Shown: positions 11,061 through 22,090, numbered from the stretch's first letter. The stretch is 64,000 nt of DNA from Blastobasis lacticolella (GCA_905147135.1 LR990060.1:5596001-5660000); one strand, 5' to 3'. Made by a program: numbers and translations. Notes: generated from the sequence alone by a model not told the origin.

Positions 11061-12580
11061 TCCGCGATTTCTATGCGAGCGGGAGGGTGCAAACATGTAT
11101 CGAGAGAAAAAAAAAAGAAAAATTATTAGCGTGTTTGTTTACATTTAACAGGAGAAATTCGAACGAAATTTTCCATATTTCAGTATAATGTTTGTTATTG
11201 TGGTCGTAGTTTCCCAATGTTGTAGAATAGAGAGATAAGATATCCGCGGTAAAAATGGGATCACCGATATACGTTTCTTTTAATACTACAAAAAAAAAGG
11301 TAGTTTGGTTAGTAACGTAATTTTATATTAGTATCAAGTTATTTAACGAAAAAAAAAAAGTAAACACGAGTAAGTGAACTGATTGACGGTAGATAATTTC
11401 GAATTATGTTTTGAGTAACAAAAGATAAACCTGTGACTTAGTTCGACCGAAAACCATGTGTACTAAGTCAATGTGACTTAGTTTGACCTGGATAAAGACT
11501 TTGTTAGACGGATCAATCTAAGACGCTAACCCAATACGTGACGACTATCGAGCAGAGGTTTTTATGAGATTTATGTGATCGTTTTGTTTTCTCAAAATTT
11601 GTTGCATCATCGGATGAAGGTGATCGTGTTTTATCAGTGATGGTGGGCTAATGGAGCCTATGGGAGAGTTTTATGGTTGCTTACCGGCCTGATGGAGGCT
11701 ATGGGAGCGTGGCTAATAGCAGGTAGATGTTTTAAGCTTTGTGAGAAAGTGTTGAACGGTAACGATGATGAGAAAGTCCAGATATTTTGGTGATAGTTCA
11801 ATAGCCGGTTTTATAAATTATTTTTAGCTTCGAGTACTGAAATTTCCTTGATTACTGATATAAAGTAACTATTTTGAGTTCTGTTGTTGTGCCAGTAAGA
11901 TGACAGTGTAAGCAATGGTGAGATTTCATATCCTTCTGCCAGTACAAGTTTTTAAGTACCTGAATTGTTGTTGAGGTCAAACATCCAGATTTATTTGGCT
12001 GACTTGGAGTGACCCGGGAGTCATGTGTGTGACTCATTGGGCTAAGAGCCCCGAAAGTCTCGGATGTTGTGGCTGTAGATAGCAAATTTTATTTTGTAAT
12101 TTTTTTAAAAGGCGGCTTGATATGGGATGCCTTCGTTATTACAAACATTGTTAAATGGTTTCAAAATGGGAGCTTAAACGTAACGTAAAGTCTAGATAGA
12201 GTATACTCGTTCGAACAGTTAAAATCGATGACGATGATTATTGCTTGTTTAGTTTTGGTGTGGACTATGGACTATTGTTACCTATAACTGGCGTATCAAA
12301 TAGACGTGAGAGCTTCTTATTATTCAACTTCTGATTTAGTTTTGATATTGGGCAGTAGAAATAATGTTTATTTTTATTTTATTTTATTTTGTTGTTTTTG
12401 TAGAGATGACACCGTAAACAGTTGTTCGGATCTGTGACGATTACTTGTTGTGTAACTCGTAGACCGTTATTGACCGGGTTATGATAGCAGATAGACTGTT
12501 ACCTATCACTGACTTAGTACAGATTTGGTCGAAGGATTGACCACGAGCTGAGAATCTATAGACAGCTTCTATTTATTTGT

Positions 12581-13175
12581 CCCGCCTGTGTGGCTCCCGT
12601 CTGTGTGGCTCCCGCCTGTGTGGCTCCCGCCTGTGTGGCTCCCGCCTGTTTGGCTCCCGTCTGTGTGGCTCCCGCCTTTGTGGCTCCCGCCTGTGTGGCT
12701 CCCGCCTGTGTGGCTCCCGCTTGTGTGGCTCCCGCCTGTGTGGCTCCCGCCTGTGTGGCTCCCGCCTGTGTGGCTCCCGCCTGTGTGGCATCCCGCCTGT
12801 GTGGCATAGTCTGTGTGACATTAAGTCTGTGTGGTATTTAGCCTGTGAGGCATTCTACCTGTATGGCATTTCGCCGGTGTGGCATTTTTATGTGTGGCAT
12901 TATGCCTCTGTGAAATTTACCCGTGTGTGACATCTTACCTGTATCGTGCTTTGGTAGACGTGACACAGGATATATGATGAATAAACTCATAGTTTGACGA
13001 TTAGAGTGGCACTGACCAGAGTGACACCCAACCTGTGTGGCACCTAGTCTGTGTGGTATTTCGCTTGTGTGCAGGTCCAGTTGCGTGGCGGCCTGGTTGC
13101 GTGGCGGCCTGATTGCGTGGCGGCCCGACTGATGGCGTCCGTCGTGTGGTGGTTCGTCGCCTGTGCGTCATTTCT
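12581..13175. repeat. 15-bp minisatellite and its degenerate flank
   Basis: About 14 units of CCCGCCTGTGTGGCT run from 12581 to 12790 with few changes (CCCGTCTG, CCCGCTTG, CCTTTG variants). From 12790 to about 13175 the units decay into CTGTGTGGCAT-like words with variable spacers, then TTGCGTGGCGGCC words (13081-13128). Because 15 is a multiple of three and the unit has no stop, several frames on both strands stay open; I take none of them as coding. Confidence 0.9.
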
Positions 13176-13820
13176 CCTGTATGGTAACATTACTTATTCT
13201 TTTTAAATTAGGATGGCGCTGACGGATGACCAAAAATCATATGGCATTTAATGAAGGAGTGTTTCAATCCCACTCGAAGTAACATTGGGTCTTTTGCTGA
13301 GTACTGAAAATTTGATGTAGGTATGTCACATATTTGTAGTGAATGTAAGTACCTACAGTAATGGACGTCGGGGACGATACGCGAGCTCTGTGATTGGGGC
13401 TTGTTTCCCACTCAACAAGAGCATCAAAGGGAAAACACTGGTGACGATGATATAACCTTCTTCATTGGTGGTAATTGTGATACGGTTTATGAACCGTCTG
13501 GTGTTATACCTTGTCACGCCTCTCTAATGAACTGAAGTCGTAGCTGAATTTATGTCGGCAACTTATAAAGAATAATTTATGTACAAGATGATGTTGTTAT
13601 CTCTCAATCTACAGAAGTTTAGTATGATAAATGATAATGGACGTATGTTTTATGTGAAGAATTTGTGGGTTAATGCAGTCGTGATAGATCCAATCACATG
13701 ATTCATAAGACTTATTTGGGTGATGTGTTGTGGTCAGAAGTGACCGAGCGAATATAGTACTGTGCTATGGTTTTCATGTTTCAGATTACACACGAGGACG
13801 TGTGTACAGCAGGACGGCCG

Positions 13821-14308
13821 TGACGGATCACGGTCAATAGTATGGACTCATGTGGTCAATAGTACGGACTCATGACGATGAAAACGGAAGTGGGAGTGCG
13901 CCCTCTGGTGGGGCGTGCTGACTGAGTCTCGACGGCACGACTCGGGCCGAGTGGCGGCCATTCTTGGCGCGACCGCCGCCGAGGAGTGACGCGTCTTGAA
14001 ACTGTCTCCACATTTCGTTTGTTTACGTTTGAAGTTCGTTAATAGAAAGTGTTATTTACGTTTAAAAATAAAGTAATTTTAAAATCACCTTTGAAATATG
14101 AAAGTAAATTACCTCAACTGCGTACATTTGTAATACCGCTCTGAATTCTAGTGAAATTATAAGTGATGTGCAAAAATGAAATGGAATAAATACAGTGGAG
14201 TAAATGTGAACCTTTTCTTTAATTTATCTGGACGAATACGACCTAATACTGATATCACCACCCTGATGACAATGATCCTGATACACCCCTTTCCTTCACG
14301 CGACGACA
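13821..14308 (+). repeat. LTR-like terminal repeat, second copy
   Basis: 488 bp, same TG and CA ends as 8862-9326. It is longer because the word GGTCAATAGTA(C/T)GGACTCATG is tandemly duplicated near its start. It is followed directly by TATATATA (14309-14316), matching the TA tract before the first repeat. Confidence 0.65.
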
Positions 14309-14316
14309 TATATATA

Positions 14317-14458
14317 AGATTACAACCCGCCTGATGGTCAGATGATAGTCGCTCCACTGCAATTACCTGATCTGCCAAATTCTGGATCATGGTCATGGCG
14401 TACCCCGAACCCTCGTGCGCGAGAGCACAACCCGGACATTTAAGTCAAGATAAATTTT
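14317..14458 (+). mobile_element. tRNA-type SINE, 3' part only
   Basis: Contains GTCGCTCCACTGCAATTACC, GGATCATGGTCATGGCG and CTCGTGCGCGAGAGCACAAC, the 3' half of the family at 41467. The tRNA-like head is missing. Confidence 0.7.
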
Positions 14459-14464
14459 TTTTTC

Positions 14465-14640
14465 ATTATTTACTCTTGCTCAACGACCCAAAGAGGATCT
14501 TGGCCTCCGGCACCTAAAGACCCCACTCGTGGCGATCCAGAACGGTTTCCTTCCATCTCAGCCTCTGAAGCTCAGACAGACTCTTCAGCGTTTGCTCCAG
14601 CCAGTGAATCTAGGACGTCCCATTGGGGAAACCACCACGT
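14465..14640 (-). pseudogene. LINE ORF2 C-terminal remnant
   Basis: On the minus strand the frames read GRPRFTGWSKR and, after a frameshift, LEQTLKSLSELQRLRWKETV then LDRHEWG. A GRP-R-W box followed by a W/RKW-like element is the usual C-terminal end of RTE-like ORF2 proteins. It is broken by the frameshift and lacks the catalytic part. Confidence 0.55.
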
Positions 14641-15224
14641 AACCTTTGTGTCTGCAAACTGAATTGCAGGTATGTAATTTACAAGAGACGCCGTAAGAAT
14701 TTAGGTTCATTTGGATTAGGTTCTTCCACACATTGTTCCAATGCCAACCTACCCACAATAACGTCAAAGTATAATAATAGTTTGCATAAGGTTTCTATTT
14801 GGTTAGTCTAGGTTAGCATTATGACAATGAATGGAAGAGCTCCGTAAACTCAAGCAATATCGTTCATTTGACTTTACTTTCAAAGTTCATGAATTTGGCC
14901 AATTTTCAATTAAATAACTGCTTAAATAGCTAGCCGTTTAATTAACCGGCTAATTTAACCATTTGGCTGCGACAGATACAATATCAATGGGATATACTTT
15001 TAAATGACCACATTTTTAACGGTATATAATTGCACAAGTCAACAGTACAGTCACCACGATAATTAATAGTTTAATAAAGAAACATTTAACAAAATATGCT
15101 TGTATGCACAGAGTTTATAAAACTACATAAAACAAAGCATTATAAGCTCGTATACTTCAGTTGCAAAGAAAACTTACAGACACGCAAATATTGTGGACGT
15201 ATGGTACCTATCACTCACAACACA
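14641..15224. other. No gene seen
   Basis: AT-rich, only short frames. Repeated TTTAATTAACCGGCTAATTT-like words near 14930-14960 give weak inverted symmetry. Confidence 0.4.
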
Positions 15225-15375
15225 CATTATAAAACAAAGTCCCACGCGGCACATGTTTGTTTGTACGCGATAAACACAAAAACTACTGAATGGATTTTAT
15301 TTTCATGCGGTTTTCACCATTAGACAGAGTGATTCTTGAGGATGACTTAGATGAATAATTTGTTAAGGTTCTGTG
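15225..15375 (+). mobile_element. Helitron-like repeat body
   Basis: Shares CGATAAACACAAAAACTACT, TTTTCATGCGGTTTTCACCA and a GAGGATGACTTAGATGAATA block with 6572-6715 and the two copies near 61.3-61.7 kb. Confidence 0.5.
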
Positions 15376-16297
15376 TAAATCGGTTGAAAATAATGTATTT
15401 AACTGCAGCAACGCAAGTACAGATCGATAAATATTTAACACTTTGTGTTGACATTTCCTGTTGGATCTCAATTTTTATGAATTAAATCACTTTCGAATTA
15501 CTCATCTATAGGCAATTGCCTCAAGTTGCAATTTAATAAAATTAGTATATTAAAGTGGAACTAGTGTACAAAAAGTGACTTGATTCATACAGATCCCTAG
15601 TTCAGAATTATTTATTTGCGTTATTTGGGATTAAAACGTTGGATCTTAGTACTATAAAGGTGTTACAAGAGATATCTAGGCCATTCTAGGCTGCCGGAGA
15701 CCCACATGCTGTCGCGTACCTCGGACAATATAAATCTGACAATTCAGAGAGGCGCTCCCACTTAGCAGCGATTACTCTGTTTTTATATGTAACATTTTAA
15801 ATTAGGTTTTAAGTTTGCATCTGCAGATCAAAATACTTGAATCTTCGGACTTTGTTACAGAAACATTATTATGTTTTGCCTAAAGAACCAATATTTTGCC
15901 ATTATTAAAAACATTTCCCTTCAATATCTTGTTTACCCTTTGAAATCCATATTGTTATTGTCTAAATTTAATCTTCCTTTCTTTCGAGGTCGGTCCGTAC
16001 AATTTTATTTGTTAAGAACAAAAGGGGAGTATCTTCCGGATGTAAATTTCCAAGTCTTACTACAATAGCAGCATTGTTCCCTAACTGCAAAGCTTCTTAG
16101 CAGACCCTTATTTACTTGTTCTTGCTTGCTTAGTACACAGTAACAGTTGTTGGGTTTGAATGTTAGAGAATCCATAGAAATTAATAACAAGACTATTGTT
16201 CTCGAAAATTTTACGATAAATCGACATTCAGAAATTAATTGCCTGTGCTTATCAAGAATGAATAAGTTCGGGGCTAAACTAGACCCAATGAAGACAT
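15376..16297. other. No gene seen
   Basis: AT-rich sequence with frames below 70 codons and no recognisable motif, splice pattern or repeat family. Confidence 0.5.
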
Positions 16298-16417
16298 TAT
16301 AGTCTGGTAAGAAAGAAGTGAATTTGAGGGCGCCACTGAACAGCTAAACTCAGTTTGACAGTAATTTATAATTGCAAGAATAATTGTTCCCTTTCACGAC
16401 TTTCTTGCCAGACTATA
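16298..16417. mobile_element. Short MITE with TAGTCTGG termini
   Basis: The 120-bp block starts TATAGTCTGGTAAGAAAG and ends CTTTCTTGCCAGACTATA, an inverted pair with one mismatch over 18 positions. The outer TA on each side would be the target duplication, as in Tc1/mariner-type MITEs. Confidence 0.75.
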
Positions 16418-17009
16418 CGTCGTTTATAATACGAAAAATACTGTCGTATGGCGTCAATCAGTCGGTGATATTGCTATTTAAACATGTTCAATTTTCAATC
16501 ACTGTTATTCCCTAGGAGTTACCTGATATGTCTTTATGTACATTGTAACATAAAGCCAAAGTGCAGTTATGGGCGACAGTCTCTGCTTTCATTCGAGTGG
16601 GCTTAACCCACTTGTTTCTGAATAAAATATTGTTGTAACAGACTTGAAATTTTGGCCTCGCCTGTATTGGAGACAAATAAATACTAGGTGTTTTAAAATC
16701 AATAACTTTATATTTGGTAAAAATGTCTTGCATAAAAGACACAGTAGAACATTCTACCACTGTAGGTGTGTCGTTTACAACCCAAGTAGGCGTAAGAGGG
16801 TACCTTTTTGCGAGGCAGGTTATTTTCTTGAAAAGTCATTTTCTGGGTTAGTCATCTTCTCAGTAGGTCAATTTCTAAGGACGTCATTTTCTGGTTCGGT
16901 CATCTTTTTATACTGCGACAACTTTTTCAAGTACTTCCTCTTAACCGATTCTTATGCAACTATGCACACATACTAAGTTCCTGTGAAAGTACAATATTAT
17001 GATATATAC
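16418..17009. other. No gene seen
   Basis: Short frames only. Repeated GTCATTTTCTGGTT / GTCATCTTCTCAGT words at 16835-16910 form a weak local repeat. Confidence 0.4.
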
Positions 17010-17258
17010 ATGAGGATCTGACGATGGAGTCAGGAGGTGGACAACGGAACTATTCACCATTGCTAGTAACCAAGTCGAGTTTGGACTCATTTGGTTACTT
17101 TTGACGTGTCCTATGCAGTATGCTTGAAGACGACGGCCTGATGATGGAGTCAAGAGTGAGACTGCGGAACTCTTCAACCGTTGCTAGTAATTAAGTCGAG
17201 TTTGGACTCATTTGGTTACGTTTAACAAGTTCTACACAGTATGTATGACCGTTACTAC
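17010..17258. repeat. Two tandem units of 120 bp
   Basis: The word GATGGAGTCA at 17023 recurs at 17143, and AAGTCGAGTTTGGACTCATT at 17071 recurs about 120 bp on, so the unit is repeated twice with moderate divergence. Related single units occur near 17640-17720 and 34060-34155. Confidence 0.75.
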
Positions 17259-17864
17259 TTATAATAAGATGGGGTGTCTGCTGGCTTGTCACTGAATAGC
17301 ATAAAAATGTTTAGCAACCTACTGTCTCTCCTAATTACCTGGAGAAGGTTTCTAGCATGTTGTCGGTAGTAAAAAATAAGTAGCGCCCCAATCAAATAGA
17401 ACTGGCGGCAACAAACGTCCAGCTTCATACATAATTTACGAATCGGAACGTATTCCCGTCGCTGTCAGCAACTTCGATATTCGAAGATTTATAAAGAGGA
17501 AATGTGTCGAGTATATTCTACAAGCTTTTATTTAGTTTCGCATGTCCCCATGTCTGTTGGTAATAAAATCTTGCAAGATAAATTTTCCGGTTCCGAGTAG
17601 AGCTGAAATTTTGCACATTTATGTAAGTTAAGATAATCTCAGGATAGAGATGGAAGGTGGCCATAGGTACTCCTAAACTACGCGTGGAAAACCCATCGAG
17701 TTTGGGCTCTATTAATTAGTCTTGACAAATACACTGCCTGATCATAGAAAAAGCGCCATAAAAGCTTGCTATGACAAAATATTTTTCATATGAACTTATT
17801 TTACTGAATGGTGGGGTTTGAGTTTGTTAATAGTAAATCTGTGCGATAGTAGTAGTAGTAATCT

Positions 17865-18275
17865 GTGTGTGCGATCCAACGCCGGCCTATTCGTGTTGTT
17901 ATTGATCCTCTTTTCACAGATGTTTTTGTCTGTGTGTTCTTTACCGTCGGTACAACGGGGAATGTTACGAAGAACTGTTTAAGTTGGTTGCTTCCTACAA
18001 TTGTACAGATTTTCGTCCAAACCATATGGATACCTGGCATCCTACTAACGTACCGGTATCTCGAGCCTTTCTACCGCGCTTGCAAGATGTGGAATGAGCT
18101 CCCTCTCGAAGTTATATCTTTGCAATATAACATGGGGTTCTTCAAAAGGCATGTCTAAAAATACTTCAAGGGGCGGCACCGCATCCGCCCCCTTAGGTTG
18201 CAGATATCCTGGATGACGGTGATTAGTTTCCATCAGCTGGACCGTCCGTGCGTCTGACCGTCCTAGGAAACCAAG
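17865..18275 (+). pseudogene. LINE ORF C-terminal end and 3' tail
   Basis: After a frameshift the frame reads KMWNELPLEVISLQYNMGFF KRHV, matching the usual end of Jockey/CR1-like ORF2 proteins (W-N-x-LP ... F-K). It continues into a 3' region with GCATCCGCCCCCTTAGGTTG and TTTCCATCAGCTGGACCGTC. Sister tails are at 54060-54270 (minus strand) and 59815-59938. The reverse transcriptase domain is absent. Confidence 0.6.
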
Positions 18276-18375
18276 GTAAGCACTTGATTTCGGTGTAAAC
18301 CGCTATATAGTACAGCGACCTGATAATAGAACAGACGTAACCTATTCTACATACAGAGTTCGATGCCCAGTACCG

Positions 18376-18450
18376 TCATTTATTTATTTATTTAAACCTT
18401 TATTGCACAATAGCACAATTGGCGGACTTAAAGCCATTCCATTATGAAAT
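18376..18450 (-). mobile_element. LINE 3' end, minus strand
   Basis: The reverse complement reads GGCTTTAAGTCCGCCAATTG then TGCAATAAAGGTTTAAATAA ATAAA, a typical LINE 3' terminus with a simple A-rich tail. Confidence 0.55.
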
Positions 18451-18621
18451 TTCTTTTTAGAAATAAGTAGTGCCTTTTGTGTCATGTATATATTTGCCAT
18501 ATCTTTGTTACCATTTTTGTGTGCAATAAACTATTAAATAAAATAAATAATAAATAAGGCTTTATTTTCCAGTCAACCAGTAGACAATGCAGAAAGTAAG
18601 TAAGTAGGTGCATTTATCAAT

Positions 18622-18812
18622 CTTATGCTCTTACGGTAGTTTAAAACATCGCGAGAAAACACATGAACGTCTAACCATGAGCCGATTCCAGATCATTTCC
18701 GGAGGTCGAATGGTAGTTGCTCCACTGTAATTACCTGGATCATGGTGAAGGCGGACTCCAGGCCCTCGTGCGCAAGACCACAACCGGGATATTAACGTCA
18801 CGATGATTATTT
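18622..18812 (+). mobile_element. tRNA-type SINE, 3' part
   Basis: Begins at ATCTTATGCTCTTACGGTAG, contains CACATGAACGTCTAACCATG and GGCGGACTCCAGGCCCTCGT, and ends in ACGTCACGATGATTATT. A tRNA B-box-like AGAGTTCGATGCCC at 18357 may belong to a separate SINE head remnant. Confidence 0.65.
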
Positions 18813-19474
18813 TAATTTTAGTACTCCAGCACGTTCCCCTATTACCCTATTCCGTAATTTATATTTCATTTCATTTTTTACGTATTCAGTTGTAAGTCAT
18901 TTTACTAACACCACTAACACATATATTATATTATATATTATGAATTATGTATCTATCTATTCACTTATATTTCAATAAACATTTATGCCCATTTAAAAAA
19001 AATAAGCATTTTGGTCACTAGCATAGTGCGAGGGGGGGCCTGATGACCTGAAATACAGGCTTTTTGCCTAGCTTAGGCATCAGTCTCCCACACTTATTAT
19101 ATCTAAGAAATAAGCATAATGCGAATTGTAAATTACTGGGAGTAAATAAACGTTATTAGATATTATTATTATTTCAAATAAAATCTCTATATTATATAAT
19201 GTATCTACTTAGAAAGTGAGTTAGTACCAAAGACCTTACTGTAAATACTCCCTGAGGAGATAGAAGATAGTGGAAATCGGTTCGATACGTGGAAGAACCA
19301 AGAGCAAAACAATGTAAACAACAATTCGTATTTTATATCGGATTTATTGGTCCCACCGGTCTTGGTCTTGGTTGGCAATACTATATGGTGTGAAAGGTTT
19401 TGATGCTTGTATAAGGCCATAGAAATAAACAAACTAGTAGATTCTAACTTCTATGGTCTTGTTTTATACTCATT

Positions 19475-19489
19475 AATAATCGATTTTGA
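19475..19489. repeat. Target site duplication, left copy
   Basis: AATAATCGATTTTGA is repeated exactly at 19990-20004, on either side of the LINE copy between them. Confidence 0.8.
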
Positions 19490-19502
19490 TTTGATTTTGA
19501 TG

Positions 19503-19989
19503 AATCGGTCTATAAGACCATCATTAGACCTGCTCTCCTATACGGCAGCGAGACTTGGCCCCTACTAGAGCGACACAAGCAGGAGCTGCGCGTCACGGAA
19601 ATGAAAATGCTGCGGTGCATATGTGGAGTTTCACGAAGGGATCGTGTTCGAAGTTCCCACATTCGGGGTAGCCTTGGCGTCCGTGACATCGCAGAAAAGC
19701 TGCAAGAGTGCCGCCTTCGATGGTATGGCCACGTCCTGCGCAGACCGGCAAGCTATGTGGTGAACATGTGTCTGGCCATGCCGCCCGCGCCGGGCACGGG
19801 AAGGAGAGGCTGGCCTAAGAATCGATAGCTTGACGTAGTCAGAACGGATATGCGTGCCAATAAGCTCACCACAAAGGATGCCGAAGACCGAGCGAAGTGG
19901 GCCAAGAGTAGCAGGAAGGCGTACCCTGGGCCCTCGCGTGCCACGCGGGGGCGCAACCGTGACATAACGCCAAGATGATGATGATGATG
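19503..19989 (+). pseudogene. RTE-like LINE, 5'-truncated 3' end
   Basis: The frame reads SVYKTIIRPALLYGSETWPL, LRVTEMKMLRCICGVSRRDR, IRGSLGVRDIAEKLQECRLR WYGHVLRR, the region after the reverse transcriptase domain of RTE-like ORF2. A stop after GRRGWPKNR breaks the frame, but the same frame continues after it as LDVVRTDMRANKLTTKDAED RAKW to RDITPR and a stop. The DNA ends in (ATG)n and is flanked by a 15-bp duplication. Catalytic motifs are missing, so it is dead on arrival. Confidence 0.85.
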
Positions 19990-20239
19990 AATAATCGATT
20001 TTGAGATTTGATAGATACAGTTTTTTAATTCGTTGAGCGAGAAATTTGGAACAATAGAAAATCTTTTGTTTGTAGTTCCAAAAGGATATGGCACTCAACG
20101 GGTTAAGCATATTTTACATAATATTTAAATATTATAGACATAGACATAGACGTATCTTTATTTGGTCCAAAAACACATTCAAAAACTTAAAACTAACATA
20201 TTATATTATCGATATGATTTAACGGCTTACGATGTGAGG

Positions 20240-20325
20240 ATGCTGAAGACCAAGCGAAGTGAAGATAATGCTGGAAAGCGGATCCTGGCAGGTATCAGGA
20301 TTGACCGCTCGGATGATGATGATGA
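20240..20325 (+). pseudogene. RTE-like LINE 3' end, very short
   Basis: GATGCTGAAGACCAAGCGAA then GGATCCTGGCAGGTATCAGG and (GAT)n reproduce the ORF end of the 19503 family (DAEDxAKW). Only about 85 bp remain. Confidence 0.55.
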
Positions 20326-20827
20326 TATACACTCTTTTTTACCTACGACAGACGGAACGGAGGCGCTTGCATTTGGGGTTAGTGGTTGTAGGTATGTCTG
20401 TTACCATTTTCATCAAAAACTATTAGGCCGATTGCTTTATTGTTTTCGCATTCTAAAGAAATCATTTTAGAGCAGGTATTTAGACATGTTTTATGGCACA
20501 ACACCAGCAGAGGGCGCTGCAGCAGTATGATAAGTCGGCATTTGAGGAGTTCTAACAAACTACATAATCGATTTCGATGCAGTTTTTTGCATTCAAAAGC
20601 TATCATTTTAGTGAAATTTTGTGTTTGGGTGCAATAAAAAATTACAAAAATCCCCACGACGGTTATAAATGTTGTAGTGTCTACAACAACTTTAGCCGTA
20701 TTAGGTTTTAAATTTTTTTTAATTTTCTTGTGTGGAACTAACCATTTTATATTTCTTTGTAGACTATTCGACGCAGTAACTGCATGCAAGAAACAAAATC
20801 ATAATCAAATTATTGTTATCGGTTTGA
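20326..20827. other. No gene seen
   Basis: Overlapping short frames on both strands without a recognisable domain. AGAAATCATTTTAG / AAAGCTATCATTTTAG words at about 20457 and 20597 form an imperfect repeat. Confidence 0.35.
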
Positions 20828-20890
20828 GTGTTAGTAGGTTCAAAGTTCAAAGTTCAAGTTCAAATCATTTTTATTCAATATAAATATTCT
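20828..20890 (-). mobile_element. LINE 3' terminus, minus strand
   Basis: AAAGTTCAAAGTTCAAGTTC followed by ATCATTTTTATTCAATA is, reversed, a TGAATAAA-type signal followed by short TTGAAC repeats, a common tail of Jockey/CR1-type LINEs. Confidence 0.4.
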
Positions 20891-21439
20891 GTGAATATAC
20901 TTATTGAAAGTTCCAGGTATAACAATATAATAAATTATCAAGAATACTTAATTGAATTAAAATTTTGCTAGTTAACCTCCTTCTATAGGTAAATAAAACA
21001 AAAACGCTATTTAACACTCATCCCTCTCCACAAATAAAGCAACCCGCAACAATTTCACACACCTACCTATACTTACGTGTCGAAAATAAGAACACCGCCA
21101 CACTCCCCAAAGCACGGAACCGTAACACAAACATATTTAAAGTAAGCTGAGACAAATAAAAATTGTATAGAAACAACACCTGTATCCTGTTTCAGTTAAT
21201 ACCGTTCGCTCGCTGTAGCTCCGATACGCACTAGGGAGATATTGGAATGAATAAAAGATGAGGTTCAGAGGTCGTTGGGGCCCCCCAGCCATAACTTCAA
21301 GAGGCTGTCGAAGATTTTGCACTACTACTATACGTCGGTGTTATCTTTAAGGTCACCAGTCTAACTTTTAAGTAAGTAAGTAAGGGCTTAAGTAATTTTT
21401 TATATTGCGAATAATAATAGGTAAGCGTCGGGAAACTCC

Positions 21440-21635
21440 TGACCAAGTTTACATATCTTCTTCTCAGTTGTACCACTCTTGGCAGAGTGGTCGTGGTTGT
21501 TATGGGTTGGTGGCGCGCTTCACTAGTCGCCGCCATTCTTCCCTCACAGCTGCTTTTCTTGTGTACTCGTGAAGGGGCCCATCATAAGCCTTTCTTACTT
21601 GGTCCGTCCACCGCGTTGGAGATCTGTTGCATAGT
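21440..21635 (-). pseudogene. LINE ORF2 C-terminal remnant
   Basis: On the minus strand the frame reads SPTRWTDQVRKAYDGPLHEY TRKAAVREEWRRLVKRATNP, the TRW-D-Q ... EWR pattern of a LINE ORF end, followed by a GAAGAAG tail. No catalytic part is present. Confidence 0.55.
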
Positions 21636-21778
21636 TTACATACAGGTAGGCACACAAATCTTTTTTTTAACTACTAAACCGACTTAATAAAACAAAGCTA
21701 AATGCCATCTAAAATAAAATGGCTTTCAATGAGAAGTTTTCCAGTAGGTATTGATAGTTGGTTTCAAAAGCATCAATA

Positions 21779-22090
21779 GATGGCGCTCCTACAACTTTGG
21801 TAATCATTTTTTAATCTGTATGATGGTGGAAGTGATTTCATGCAGCCAACTAATACTAAACTAAAAATTAAATGTTTATTAATATAAACATAACTGTTAA
21901 AGGTTGAACGAAATGTAAAAATAAATATTTATAGAAGTTGCCACTATGTTCCATTATTATTACAACCTCTAAAATGGTTGAAAACTATTGACAAATAAAA
22001 TTTTATCCAAAGCAACGTACCCAGCGTATCCTATTTGCTAAGAACCTATTTCAAGCGATTATCAATTACCAAAATTGTCGGGGCGCCATC
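21779..22090. mobile_element. MITE with GATGGCGC termini
   Basis: The ends GATGGCGCTCCTACAACTTT and (reverse complement of the right end) GATGGCGCCCCGACAATTTT match over about 27 bp including TGGTAAT. TA lies outside both ends (21777-21778 and 22091-22092), so the likely target duplication is TA. The 312-bp element has no coding capacity. Confidence 0.75.

Larger units (their letters stand above)
8862..14308 (+). mobile_element. Element X, complete copy with LTR-like ends
   Basis: The element is 5,447 bp, bounded by direct repeats (8862-9326 and 13821-14308) that begin TGACGGAT and end CGCGACGACA. The outside flanks are TA repeats on both sides. Between the repeats there is no reverse transcriptase, integrase or gag-like frame, only an old LINE fragment, a SINE tail fragment (about 9587-9640) and a 15-bp minisatellite. 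No clear primer-binding site or polypurine tract is seen. Most likely it is a non-autonomous LTR-type retroelement; a tandem duplication of the terminal segment is the main alternative. Confidence 0.6.

Noticed and set aside
12556..12930. Overlapping open frames over the minisatellite, such as repeats of GATQA, EPHRR or SRLCG
   Set aside because: A 15-bp unit without stops keeps frames open on both strands at once; there is no start context, domain or splice support.
1..14308. A Polinton/Maverick or foldback transposon with 3 kb inverted ends
   Set aside because: The inner ends of the arms carry direct-repeat LTR-like sequence that also occurs at 13821-14308, and no polymerase, integrase or capsid-like frame is present.
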